NCBI GenBank assembly: GCA_964653095.1
Contig: CAZZEH010000045.1
Coordinates: 1-17,020, forward strand
Direction: 5' to 3'
DNA from: JAMLHH01 sp964653095
Lineage (GTDB): Bacteria; Bacteroidota; Bacteroidia; Chitinophagales; JADIYW01
DNA: 17,020 nucleotides
In this document: piece by piece, positions 7,217 through 13,422 of the stretch
How positions within the stretch are numbered: the first letter of the stretch is position 1
Layout: every line of letters starts with the position of its first letter
Notes under the pieces: model-generated
What the model saw: the letters and a program-made list of their open reading frames with translations, nothing else
Told to the model about the DNA's origin: nothing
The model's database searches: none
Position numbers and translations under genes: made by a program

Positions 7217-7312
7217 TTTATAAAGAAGAGGTGAGAGACTGGCTCGATAACCCTCTGGCAACCTGCCAAAAGCAAGGTGCTAATTCCAGAAACCCAAAAG
7301 GGAGTATATAAA
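7217..7312 (+). ncRNA. SAM-I riboswitch (S-box), copy 1
   Basis: The conserved S-box landmarks appear in order: AAGAAGAGG, GAGAGACTGGC, CTCTGGCAACC, AAGGTGCTAATTCC and a CCC-AAAA-GGG hairpin. P1 can close by pairing TTTATA (7217-7222) with TATAAA (7307-7312). AGAGG pairs with CCTCT in P2, and ACCTGC pairs with GCAAGGT in P3. S-box RNAs bind S-adenosylmethionine and switch off sulfur and methionine genes when SAM is plentiful. An extra hairpin, GGGC-AATAGA-GCCC (7201-7214), lies just 5' of P1. There is no intrinsic terminator immediately after P1. The start codon of a 38-residue peptide begins nine bases later, so translational control of that peptide is the simplest reading. The gene finally controlled is the porin at 7643. 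Confidence 0.9.
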
Positions 7313-7320
7313 TGAAAGTT

Positions 7321-7437
7321 ATGAAAAAAAGCAACATTACTACAAAAACCCCGTCAGGAGTATTGTCATTCGCAACAAGCAGCATTCAGGGTGCAAACTC
7401 TTGCTGTATGTCTATGCGAATGTGTTGCTGTATGTAA
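7321..7437 (+). CDS. Cys/Met-rich 38-residue leader peptide, copy 1
   Basis: The ATG at 7321 opens a 38-codon frame starting MKKSN and ending SCCMSMRMCCCM before TAA. An in-frame ATG at 7312 would add MKV, but the second copy of this leader has no ATG there, so 7321 is preferred. Compared with copy 2 (9056-9172), 28 of 38 residues are identical, the length is equal, and the last 11 residues are identical at every position. Cys and Met codons fill the end (two Cys before Met-Ser-Met-Arg-Met, then three Cys and Met). Placed between a SAM riboswitch and an organosulfur gene, it is best explained as a regulatory leader whose translation depends on charged tRNA-Cys and tRNA-Met. A small ribosomally made, modified or metal-binding peptide is the alternative. 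I do not recognise a named family. Confidence 0.75.
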   Translation: MKKSNITTKTPSGVLSFATSSIQGANSCCMSMRMCCCM

Positions 7438-7642
7438 TCCTCATCCATTTTGCAGAGTGCATAAGTCGAATTGAAAAGCAGTTCGATAGTGTAGATTTTC
7501 TGCCCTAATCATTTTTCGTTTCCACCAGTTTCAGCATTCCGTAATCGGAGATTGCAATAGGCATCCTGATTCATTTCGTCTGATTTTTAATCGAATCACG
7601 GAAGATTTAAAAATTAAAAACCAACAAAAAAAGCATTAAATT
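7438..7642 (+). promoter_or_regulatory. Structured spacer between leader peptide 1 and porin
   Basis: The 205 bases hold small inverted repeats in the same order as in copy 2. These are a TGCA-GAG-TGCA hairpin (from 7451), TCGAA (7466-7470) with TTCGA (7482-7486), then GATAGTGT...TCTGCC...AATC followed by CATTTTTC. The helices are weaker than in copy 2, and no textbook terminator is formed. The stretch may be where leader translation is converted into gene control. The porin start is preceded by AATTAAAAACC-type A-rich sequence rather than a Shine-Dalgarno site. Confidence 0.4.
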
Positions 7643-8830
7643 ATGAAAAGCATTTACACCTTATTAAAGACGAGTATTCTCATCTTTGCTATATTTCCAC
7701 TTCTTCTGCAAGCGCAGGATATTCCTAAACTAAAAATCGGAAACACCGAAAACTATGTCCAGTTAGAAGGAGCCTTAAGATTTAACTACATCTATTCCAA
7801 TTGGCAAAAACAAAACAAGAAAAAAGGTGGCGAGCTCGGTTACGAAACCTTTATTTTAGGATTAGATGCAGCGTACAAAAAGATACTTTTCTCTATGGAA
7901 TATAGATTTTATGCCAATTCTCTTGGAGGAGGCATATTGCGACAGGGGTATATCGGCTACAAATCTAAGGACGCTCATCAACTGCAATTCGGATTAAATT
8001 CTGTTCCATTTGGGATATTGCCTTATAACTCCAATAGTTGGTTTTTGAGTATCAATTATTATCTCGGTTTGGAGTTGGACTCGGATATGGGAGTGAAGTA
8101 CTCCTATTCGACTAATAAATGGGATGTGGATGTGGCCTTCTATAAAAACTCAGATATCTTGGACTTTAATTCTTCTCAAACGCCTAATGCATCGAGATTT
8201 TCGTATGATGTAGGCGGAGAAAACAGAGAAGTCAATCAGGGTAATGTAAGAGCTGTATATAAATGGGGGCAAAATTTCAAACAAGGACTTGGAGCATCCG
8301 TTTTATTGGGCGGGTTGTATAATGTAGATACGAAAAATACAAGTCTAAGATCATCAGTAGGCGCTCATTATACATTGGGATATAAAAATCTAAACCTTAA
8401 ACTAATGGCTCTGACTTATAGGTATCAACCTGGAGGTCATTATGACCCGGAAAATCCGGAAGAGGAAATCCTCAAAAAGGAGACTGTAAAATTGACGGCT
8501 TATGGTAGTTCTTACAATGTAACAGCACGTGCAGATGTATATACAGCGGGATTATCGTATAAATTTCCATTGGAAAAGAAGCCATTTAGTTCTATTGAGG
8601 TTTATAACGATTTTGGGTATCAAAGGAAATATTATTCAGGATTTTACGACAGCTTTCAAAATGTGACCGGAGCTAAACTCTCCGTAGGTCCTATCCTTAT
8701 CTTTTTAGATCACGCTATCGCCAGAAACCATTCTTGGCTGGGACCTGAGTGGGAAAATGCTTTTGCTGTCGGACAAAAAAGTAATCGAGTCAATTATCGT
8801 TTAAACCTAAATTTAGGATATTATTTTTAG
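7643..8830 (+). CDS. OprP-like outer-membrane porin, probably for organosulfur uptake
   Basis: The 395-residue protein has a signal peptide (MKSIYTLLKT... with a hydrophobic core and LLQAQ cleavage region near residue 24). A chain of alternating amphipathic strands follows and ends in LNLGYYF, whose terminal phenylalanine is typical of outer-membrane beta-barrels recognised by the BAM complex. Strand content and length suit the phosphate-selective porin O/P family (about 16 strands). That family name reflects OprP/OprO of Pseudomonas and does not establish phosphate as substrate. Here a SAM riboswitch and Cys/Met leader precede the gene, and a dimethylsulfone oxygenase operon follows, so uptake of sulfones, sulfonates or sulfate esters is more likely (inference). 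It is transcribed as its own unit, since the next gene has a separate promoter and riboswitch. Confidence 0.8.
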   Translation: MKSIYTLLKTSILIFAIFPLLLQAQDIPKLKIGNTENYVQLEGALRFNYIYSNWQKQNKKKGGELGYETFILGLDAAYKKILFSMEYRFYANSLGGGILRQGYIGYKSKDAHQLQFGLNSVPFGILPYNSNSWFLSINYYLGLELDSDMGVKYSYSTNKWDVDVAFYKNSDILDFNSSQTPNASRFSYDVGGENREVNQGNVRAVYKWGQNFKQGLGASVLLGGLYNVDTKNTSLRSSVGAHYTLGYKNLNLKLMALTYRYQPGGHYDPENPEEEILKKETVKLTAYGSSYNVTARADVYTAGLSYKFPLEKKPFSSIEVYNDFGYQRKYYSGFYDSFQNVTGAKLSVGPILIFLDHAIARNHSWLGPEWENAFAVGQKSNRVNYRLNLNLGYYF

Positions 8831-8889
8831 AGAAATATGGATATTGACATGAATTGTCTTGTATAAATAAAAAGAAAAATTGTAAAACG

Positions 8890-8920
8890 TTTGCAAATAA
8901 AAAAAATACTTCTACATTAG
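8890..8920 (+). promoter_or_regulatory. Promoter of the sfnG operon
   Basis: TTTG at 8890-8893 and TACATTAG at 8913-8920 are separated by 19 bases. This is the normal spacing of the Bacteroidota -33 (TTTG) and -7 (TAnnTTTG) elements, with one mismatch in the latter. It lies about 30 bases before P1 of the second riboswitch. Confidence 0.6.
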
Positions 8921-8950
8921 TCTCCGATTACCAAAAGGGCGTAAGCTCGA

Positions 8951-9046
8951 TTTATAAAGAAGAGGCGAGAGACTGGCTCAGAGACCCACTAGCAACCTGT
9001 CAAAAACAAGGTGCTAATTCCAGAAACCCAAAAGGGAGTATATAAA
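8951..9046 (+). ncRNA. SAM-I riboswitch (S-box), copy 2
   Basis: This is a close duplicate of copy 1 with the same landmarks: AAGAAGAGG, GAGAGACTGGCTC, AGCAACC, AAGGTGCTAATTCC and CCC-AAAA-GGG. P1 is TTTATA (8951-8956) with TATAAA (9041-9046). The P3 arms differ from copy 1 but keep pairing (ACCTGT with ACAAGGT), which argues for a conserved structure. The 5' accessory hairpin is GGGC-GTAA-GCTC (8937-8948), different in loop from copy 1 but in the same place. The core from P1 to the leader-peptide start is nearly identical between copies, pointing to a duplicated regulatory cassette. Peptide 2 starts nine bases after P1, again with no terminator between. Confidence 0.9.
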
Positions 9047-9055
9047 TAAAAAATT

Positions 9056-9172
9056 ATGAAAAAAAGCAACAACACATCAAAAGTCCTTTCAGGAGAATTG
9101 TCATTCGCAACTAACAGCCTTCAGTTTGAAAACTGTTGCTGTATGTCTATGCGAATGTGTTGCTGTATGTAA
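9056..9172 (+). CDS. Cys/Met-rich 38-residue leader peptide, copy 2
   Basis: The frame starts MKKSNNTSK, contains SGELSFATNS and ends NCCCMSMRMCCCM before TAA. It has six Cys and four Met codons in the last 12 positions. It matches the copy at 7321-7437 in length, in the LSFAT centre and in the whole CCMSMRMCCCM tail, while the intervening residues vary. Conservation of both reading frame and tail over two diverged copies shows that the peptide is translated and selected. It precedes sfnG by 186 bases. The likely role is the same as for copy 1: a translated regulatory leader responding to cysteine or methionine supply, or less likely a small product peptide. The in-frame ATG used as an alternative start in copy 1 is absent here. 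Confidence 0.75.
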   Translation: MKKSNNTSKVLSGELSFATNSLQFENCCCMSMRMCCCM

Positions 9173-9358
9173 TTTTCATTTCATCTTCCTCTTTGTAAGA
9201 TACAAAAATCGAATATGAATTTATTCGACAGATAGTGTTTGACTGTCTGCCTATCTAAATCTCATTTTTCATTCTTATTTAAACGATGTTATCAACATCG
9301 TACAGACAATATTTTAAAACCATTATCAAAAATTATAACCATCAAAAACTATTAAATT
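9173..9358 (+). promoter_or_regulatory. Structured spacer between leader peptide 2 and sfnG
   Basis: Several clean hairpins occur in series after the leader stop: TTTGTA-AGA-TACAAA (9192-9206), TCGAATA with TATTCGA (9209-9215 and 9222-9228), AGATAG with CTATCT (9230-9235 and 9251-9256), and CGATGTT-ATC-AACATCG (9284-9300). Competing pairings exist: GACAG (9227-9231) with CTGTC (9243-9247), and TGTCTG (9244-9249) with CAGACA (9303-9308). A five-T run (9265-9269) follows the third helix at some distance. The layout resembles an attenuator region, but no single strong terminator can be named. Confidence 0.45.
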
Positions 9359-10435
9359 ATGAAAATAAAATTTGCTTATTGGGTACCGAATGTCAGCGGA
9401 GGACTTGTTATAACGAACCTTCCTATGAATACTGACTGGAGTTATGAGTACAACAAAAAATTAGCTCAGACTGCTGAACAGGTCGGTTTTGACTACGCAC
9501 TGGCACAAGCCAGATTTATTGGAAGCTATAATGCTAATCAGCAGTTAGAAGCTCTGAGCATTGCAAATGCTTTGGCCGCGAACACTGAAAAGCTAGAATT
9601 AATTGGCGCTTTACATCCCGGGCTTTGGCATCCGGGTGCTATCGCCAAATTTGTATCAACTGCCAGCATCATCACCAAAGGTCGTTTCAATTTGAATATT
9701 GTGAGTGGCTGGTTCAAAGATGAGTTTACCAAATTTGGCGAACCTTGGTTGGAGCATGATGAGCGCTACGAAAGAAGCGAAGAGTTCATAGAAGTCATCA
9801 AAGGACTCTGGGAAGATGGGCCTTTTTCTTACAATGGTAGATTTTTCCGTTTTGATGAAGTCAATCAGCAACCTAAACCGGATATCAAGCCGAAAGTATT
9901 TGTCGGCGGCACCTCTGATAGAGCGTTGAGAATGGCTGCAAAAGTAGCTGACGTATTGTTTATCAATGGTGGAAGTCTGGAGAAAATCAAAGGAATCATT
10001 GGCAAGGTGCATGAATATGCCAATCTATACAATACCACTCCACCAAAAATTGGCGTGAATGCATTCATTATCCAAAGAGATACAGAGGCGGAAGCCAAAA
10101 AGGTATTGGCTGATATCATCAATAATGCTCCGAGAGAAGCGGTAGAAGGATTTAGAAGCCAAGTCAAAAACGCAGGAAAATCTTCACCCGAAGGCGAAGG
10201 AATGTGGTCAGATTCTGATTACAATGATTTAATCCAATACAATGACGGATTCAAAACCGGTCTGATAGGTACAGACGAGCAAATCATTGAGAAGATACGT
10301 CAATTGGATGCAATCGGCGTTGATATTATTCTCAGTGGTTTCTTACATTTCACAGATGATCTTCCAAGATTTGGTAAAGAAATCATTCCGGCAATCAGAG
10401 CGATTAAGTCTGTAAGAGAGTCAGCATTAGTTTAA
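9359..10435 (+). CDS. sfnG: Dimethylsulfone monooxygenase, LLM-class flavin-dependent
   Basis: The 358-residue protein belongs to the bacterial luciferase-like monooxygenases. It closely follows the SfnG pattern: KFAYWVPNVSGGLV at the N-terminus, NIVSGWFKDEF, EPWLEHDERYERSEEF, SSPEGEGMWSDSDYNDLIQYNDGFKTGLIGT and GVDIILSGFLHF. SfnG uses FMNH2 and oxygen to cleave dimethylsulfone to methanesulfinate, part of the route from dimethyl sulfide to sulfite for assimilation. It depends on a separate flavin reductase, and two candidates follow in the operon. The related alkanesulfonate monooxygenase SsuD is the alternative, but the listed motifs favour SfnG. Control by the SAM riboswitch and leader peptide upstream fits a sulfur-starvation gene. 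No ABC transporter of the ssu type is in the window. Confidence 0.88.
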   Translation: MKIKFAYWVPNVSGGLVITNLPMNTDWSYEYNKKLAQTAEQVGFDYALAQARFIGSYNANQQLEALSIANALAANTEKLELIGALHPGLWHPGAIAKFVSTASIITKGRFNLNIVSGWFKDEFTKFGEPWLEHDERYERSEEFIEVIKGLWEDGPFSYNGRFFRFDEVNQQPKPDIKPKVFVGGTSDRALRMAAKVADVLFINGGSLEKIKGIIGKVHEYANLYNTTPPKIGVNAFIIQRDTEAEAKKVLADIINNAPREAVEGFRSQVKNAGKSSPEGEGMWSDSDYNDLIQYNDGFKTGLIGTDEQIIEKIRQLDAIGVDIILSGFLHFTDDLPRFGKEIIPAIRAIKSVRESALV

Positions 10436-10448
10436 ATTAATAGACAGC

Positions 10449-10480
10449 ACTCTCAAAAGGAGGTAGAAACTTTTGAGAGT
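10449..10480 (+). other. Intercistronic hairpin between sfnG and the FMN reductase gene
   Basis: ACTCTCAAAAG (10449-10459) pairs perfectly over 11 bp with CTTTTGAGAGT (10470-10480) around a 10-base loop. Outer ACAG/CTGT (10444-10447, 10483-10486) can extend it. There is no T-run, so it is not an intrinsic terminator. It may protect or process the sfnG message and so set a higher sfnG dose than downstream genes. Confidence 0.65.
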
Positions 10481-10506
10481 ACCTGTTATTATAAAATAGA
10501 AGAAAA

Positions 10507-11094
10507 ATGATAAAATTATTAGGTATAGTTGGGAGTGTATCCAAACCTTCCAAAACACAAACAGCAGTAGAAATAGCTCTGCAAGCCGCAAAAGAAGCGT
10601 ACGGAATTGAAACAGAATTAATTTCCTTAGCAGATTACAAAATAGATACTGCTGATAGCAGAAAGACTCTCGAATACACAGGAGACACCGCTGAAGTTTT
10701 AAATAAAATCACCGAAAGTGATGCATTTATTATAGGTACACCCGCATATAGAGGCAGCTATTCGGGAGTGTTGAAAAATCTATTTGATATGATACCGAGA
10801 GGAAAGTGGCAATCTGACAAAGCTCCTCTTCAGAATAGAGCTATCGGATTTATCGGTACAGGTGCGACCGATCACCATTACCTGCTGATTAATCAGGAAT
10901 TTGGACCGATAGCATCTTTTTTTGGTGCTTATAATGTTGGAGGTGTTTATCTCAATGCTTCTCAATACGATGGGTATCAAATCATAGATGAGAAAGTCTT
11001 GAACCGATTGCAAATATTGGGTAAAGCGGTTGCCGAACTATCAGAATTATTGGATAAAAGTAAGTTTTTGACACAATTGGGACCACAATTTTAA
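10507..11094 (+). CDS. NAD(P)H-dependent FMN reductase (SsuE/MsuE/SfnF-like)
   Basis: The 195-residue protein has a flavodoxin-like fold. GSVSKPSKTQTAV near the N-terminus is the FMN-phosphate loop. GTPAYRGSYSGVLKNLFDMIPRG matches the second conserved block of the SsuE/MsuE/ArsH reductase family. These enzymes reduce FMN with NADH or NADPH and pass it to a partner monooxygenase. Directly downstream of sfnG, it is the natural partner; in Pseudomonas that role belongs to SfnF or MsuE. I cannot decide between these names from sequence. The protein is soluble and cytoplasmic. The gene follows sfnG by 71 bases containing a strong hairpin and precedes the flavin reductase by 12 bases. Confidence 0.85.
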   Translation: MIKLLGIVGSVSKPSKTQTAVEIALQAAKEAYGIETELISLADYKIDTADSRKTLEYTGDTAEVLNKITESDAFIIGTPAYRGSYSGVLKNLFDMIPRGKWQSDKAPLQNRAIGFIGTGATDHHYLLINQEFGPIASFFGAYNVGGVYLNASQYDGYQIIDEKVLNRLQILGKAVAELSELLDKSKFLTQLGPQF

Positions 11095-11106
11095 AAAGAA
11101 CGTAAG

Positions 11107-11610
11107 ATGGAAAATACTGTTCAAATTTCAGAGGATTTAAAAGATATCATGAGAGACCTGCCGGTTCCGCTGACAATAGTGACTGCCAAATCTGATAACG
11201 TAAAGAGGGGTGTAACCCTCAGCTCATTTACAATGCTTTCAGTAGAGCCGCCTTTGATTTCGTTTAATATTGATTGCAAGACTCAATTTTGCAAATTTTT
11301 TAAGTCTGTCAATAATTTCGCTGTCCACTTTCCGGGGCAGGACCATACAGATATTAGCAAACGATTTGCAACTTCCGGACTTTCCGGTGAAGAGCAATTT
11401 GACGAAATAGCGACTCATGAGAATGTATTTGGGACTCCGATTTTAAGTGATATAGGAAAAGTGATATACTGTACCGTCGCGGAAAGAATTAAAATAGGAG
11501 ACCATTTTATATTGATAGGTCAAGTGGTAGAAGTAAATAATGAAGATGAAAGTCCGGCTTTGCTTTATCACAACAGGTCTTTCAAGACTTTAAACATTGA
11601 AACAAAGTAA
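11107..11610 (+). CDS. Flavin reductase family protein (FMN-binding split barrel)
   Basis: The 167-residue protein matches the HpaC-like flavin reductase domain. The N-terminal LPVPLTIVTAKSDNVKRGVTLSSFTMLSVEPPLISFNID is the usual flavin-binding block, and the later GDHFILIGQVVEV strand is also typical. It has a different fold from the preceding FMN reductase, so the operon encodes two unrelated enzymes that could reduce flavin. One may serve SfnG, while the other may reduce free FMN or FAD for another oxygenase. A redundant function cannot be excluded. Spacing is 12 bases from the upstream gene and 23 to ribB, consistent with one transcript. Confidence 0.85.
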   Translation: MENTVQISEDLKDIMRDLPVPLTIVTAKSDNVKRGVTLSSFTMLSVEPPLISFNIDCKTQFCKFFKSVNNFAVHFPGQDHTDISKRFATSGLSGEEQFDEIATHENVFGTPILSDIGKVIYCTVAERIKIGDHFILIGQVVEVNNEDESPALLYHNRSFKTLNIETK

Positions 11611-11633
11611 AAACTTATATTAATTCAAAAAAT

Positions 11634-12278
11634 ATGTTAGATACAATAGAAGATGCGATAAAATCCATAGCGAATGGAGAAGTCATCATAGTTGTGGATG
11701 ATGAAGATAGAGAAAATGAGGGAGATTTTATCGTTGCAGCCGACAAAGTTACCCCCGAAATTATCAACTTTATGGCAAAATACGGACGTGGTTTGATTTG
11801 TGCACCTTTGACAGAAGAAAGATGCGAAGAGTTGGAGTTGGGTCTGATGGTCAAGAACAATACAGCGCTTCATCATACAGCTTTTACTGTTTCAGTGGAT
11901 TTGAAAGGAAGAGGATGTTCTACCGGAATATCTGCTTATGATCGAGCAAAAGCTGTAAAAGCGTTGAATGATTTGGGTACAAAACCGGATGACTTACGAA
12001 GACCCGGACACATGTTTCCTCTCAAAGCGAAAAGGGGTGGAGTGTTGGTTAGAGCCGGACACACGGAGGCCGCAGTGGATTTGGCTCGTCTGGCAGGATA
12101 CCCATATCCGTATGGCGGTGTATTGGTAGAAATTCTCAGTCCGGATGGAAGTATGGCCCGTCTGCCGGAGCTTTTGCAGGTAGCTAAAAGGTTTCAGCTC
12201 AAAATTATTTCTGTCCGTTCTCTGATAGAATTTAGGCTAATCCATGACCGTCCGCATGAGATTGTATTGGCTGAGTAA
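11634..12278 (+). CDS. ribB: 3,4-dihydroxy-2-butanone 4-phosphate synthase
   Basis: The 214-residue protein makes the four-carbon unit of riboflavin from ribulose 5-phosphate. The metal and substrate motif DDEDRENEGDF (residues 22-32, with R26, E27, E29 and D31), TGISAYDRA, RRPGHMFPL and RAGHTEAAVDLARLAG (H143 in the catalytic HTE motif) are all present. There is no C-terminal cyclohydrolase II domain, so it is a monofunctional RibB rather than the RibBA fusion. No FMN riboswitch lies in the 23-base gap upstream, so its control appears to come from the SAM-responsive sfnG promoter. That places flavin supply under sulfur control. The cell probably has another riboflavin locus (inference). A strong terminator follows. 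Confidence 0.93.
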   Translation: MLDTIEDAIKSIANGEVIIVVDDEDRENEGDFIVAADKVTPEIINFMAKYGRGLICAPLTEERCEELELGLMVKNNTALHHTAFTVSVDLKGRGCSTGISAYDRAKAVKALNDLGTKPDDLRRPGHMFPLKAKRGGVLVRAGHTEAAVDLARLAGYPYPYGGVLVEILSPDGSMARLPELLQVAKRFQLKIISVRSLIEFRLIHDRPHEIVLAE

Positions 12279-12296
12279 GCATTCAGGACTTATAGG

Positions 12297-12328
12297 AAGA
12301 CGGTTCTTGACAACCGTCTTTTTTATTT
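12297..12328 (+). terminator. Terminator of the sfnG-ribB operon
   Basis: AAGACGGTT (12297-12305) pairs with AACCGTCTT (12312-12320) around a six-base loop, followed by TTTTATTT. This is a good intrinsic terminator 19 bases after the ribB stop. Confidence 0.88.
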
Positions 12329-12463
12329 GAATTCATCCTGAGTGAGGCGCAATGTGTTGTTTGTATAAAATTTTGTATCATTATTCCTTTTATTGAGTAC
12401 AAATTTCAGTTGTGGGGGAGTATTGAACTTTCCCGACGCAAGAGTTAAATAAAACTTTACAAT

Positions 12464-13216
12464 ATGGCAGGACATAGTAAATGGTCAACTATTAAGAGGA
12501 AAAAGGGTGCTGCGGACACCAAAAGGTCTAAACTGTTCTCTAAAGCGAATAAGGATATTACCATTGCAGTAAAAGAGGGCGGGAGTGCTGATCCGGAATT
12601 TAATCCGGCACTTCGTGCAGCTATTGCCAACGCCAAAGGAGTCAATATGCCCAAAGACAATATTGAACGTGCTATTAAGAAAGCGGCGGGTGCCGATTCA
12701 GGAACCTACAACAAAGTTACGTTTGAAGGATACGGCCCCAACGGAGTTGCTTTCTTTGTGGAGTGTGCAACAGATAATCTCAACAGAACAGTCAGCGACA
12801 TCAGGGCTATTTTCTCCAAAAATGGCGGTGCTTTGGGTAAAAATGGTTCGGTGGAATTCCTATTTGAAAGAAAAGGAGAGTTCACCATAGAGACTGAGAA
12901 AATTTCTCAGGATACGGAAGAACTGGAATTTGAACTGATTGAAAGCGGGCTGGATTCTATGGAAGTCGAAGAGGGTTTTATAACTATCTATACAGAATAT
13001 TCTGATTTTGGTACCATGTCTGATGCATTGGACAAAATGGGTATTGAAGTTAAAAATTCCGGTTTGGTCAGAATACCGCTCAATACTACTGTACTTCCTT
13101 TGGAAGAGGCCAAAAAGATTTTGGCACTGGAGGAAAAGTTTGAAGATAACGACGACGTGCAAAATGTCTTCCATACGCTGGAACTGACTGACGAGCTGAT
13201 GGAAGCGATGGAGTAG
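12464..13216 (+). CDS. YebC/PmpR/TACO1 family protein
   Basis: The 250-residue protein starts MAGHSKWSTIKRKKGAADTKRSKLFSK, the signature N-terminus of the YebC/TACO1 family. KGVNMPKDNIERAIKKA, FEGYGPNGVAFFVE and a C-terminal acidic domain follow; length and motif order are standard. Older work describes members as DNA-binding regulators (for example PmpR). Later work on YebC and mitochondrial TACO1 supports a role on ribosomes in relieving stalling at proline-rich stretches. The sequence does not settle this. The gene stands alone, follows the ribB terminator by about 135 bases, and has no evident functional link to its neighbours. Confidence 0.93.
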   Translation: MAGHSKWSTIKRKKGAADTKRSKLFSKANKDITIAVKEGGSADPEFNPALRAAIANAKGVNMPKDNIERAIKKAAGADSGTYNKVTFEGYGPNGVAFFVECATDNLNRTVSDIRAIFSKNGGALGKNGSVEFLFERKGEFTIETEKISQDTEELEFELIESGLDSMEVEEGFITIYTEYSDFGTMSDALDKMGIEVKNSGLVRIPLNTTVLPLEEAKKILALEEKFEDNDDVQNVFHTLELTDELMEAME

Positions 13217-13422
13217 GAGACTGCCCGCAAATTCCTTTAGCGTATATTAAACTTTAGGTGTAAGAAATGGCGGTAAAACATCTGAATATGAGGTTATTAA
13301 GAATGTAAATCTTATGAAGCGTAGAAATGTCCCGTGCCACATGGATTTGTCTCCGACACTTTCTGTCTAAATTTTCTTAATCGGTATGGCTACTTCTATT
13401 AGCTTTTTTGGTTTTGATATTT
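13217..13422. other. Intergenic region between convergent genes
   Basis: The roughly 200 bases between yebC and abiEii contain no supported gene, and I see no strong intrinsic terminator for either side. Confidence 0.4.

Noticed and set aside
7312..7320. Upstream ATG extending leader peptide 1 by MKV
   Set aside because: The matching position in copy 2 has no ATG and overlaps the P1 strand; the shared start is MKKSN.
8854..9045. 63-codon open frame on the plus strand
   Set aside because: It runs through the second SAM riboswitch and its promoter. The equivalent region of copy 1 shows no matching open frame, so it is a by-product of the RNA.
11600..11640. FMN riboswitch ahead of ribB
   Set aside because: The gap to the preceding gene is 23 bases, far too short for the aptamer, and none of its conserved blocks are present.
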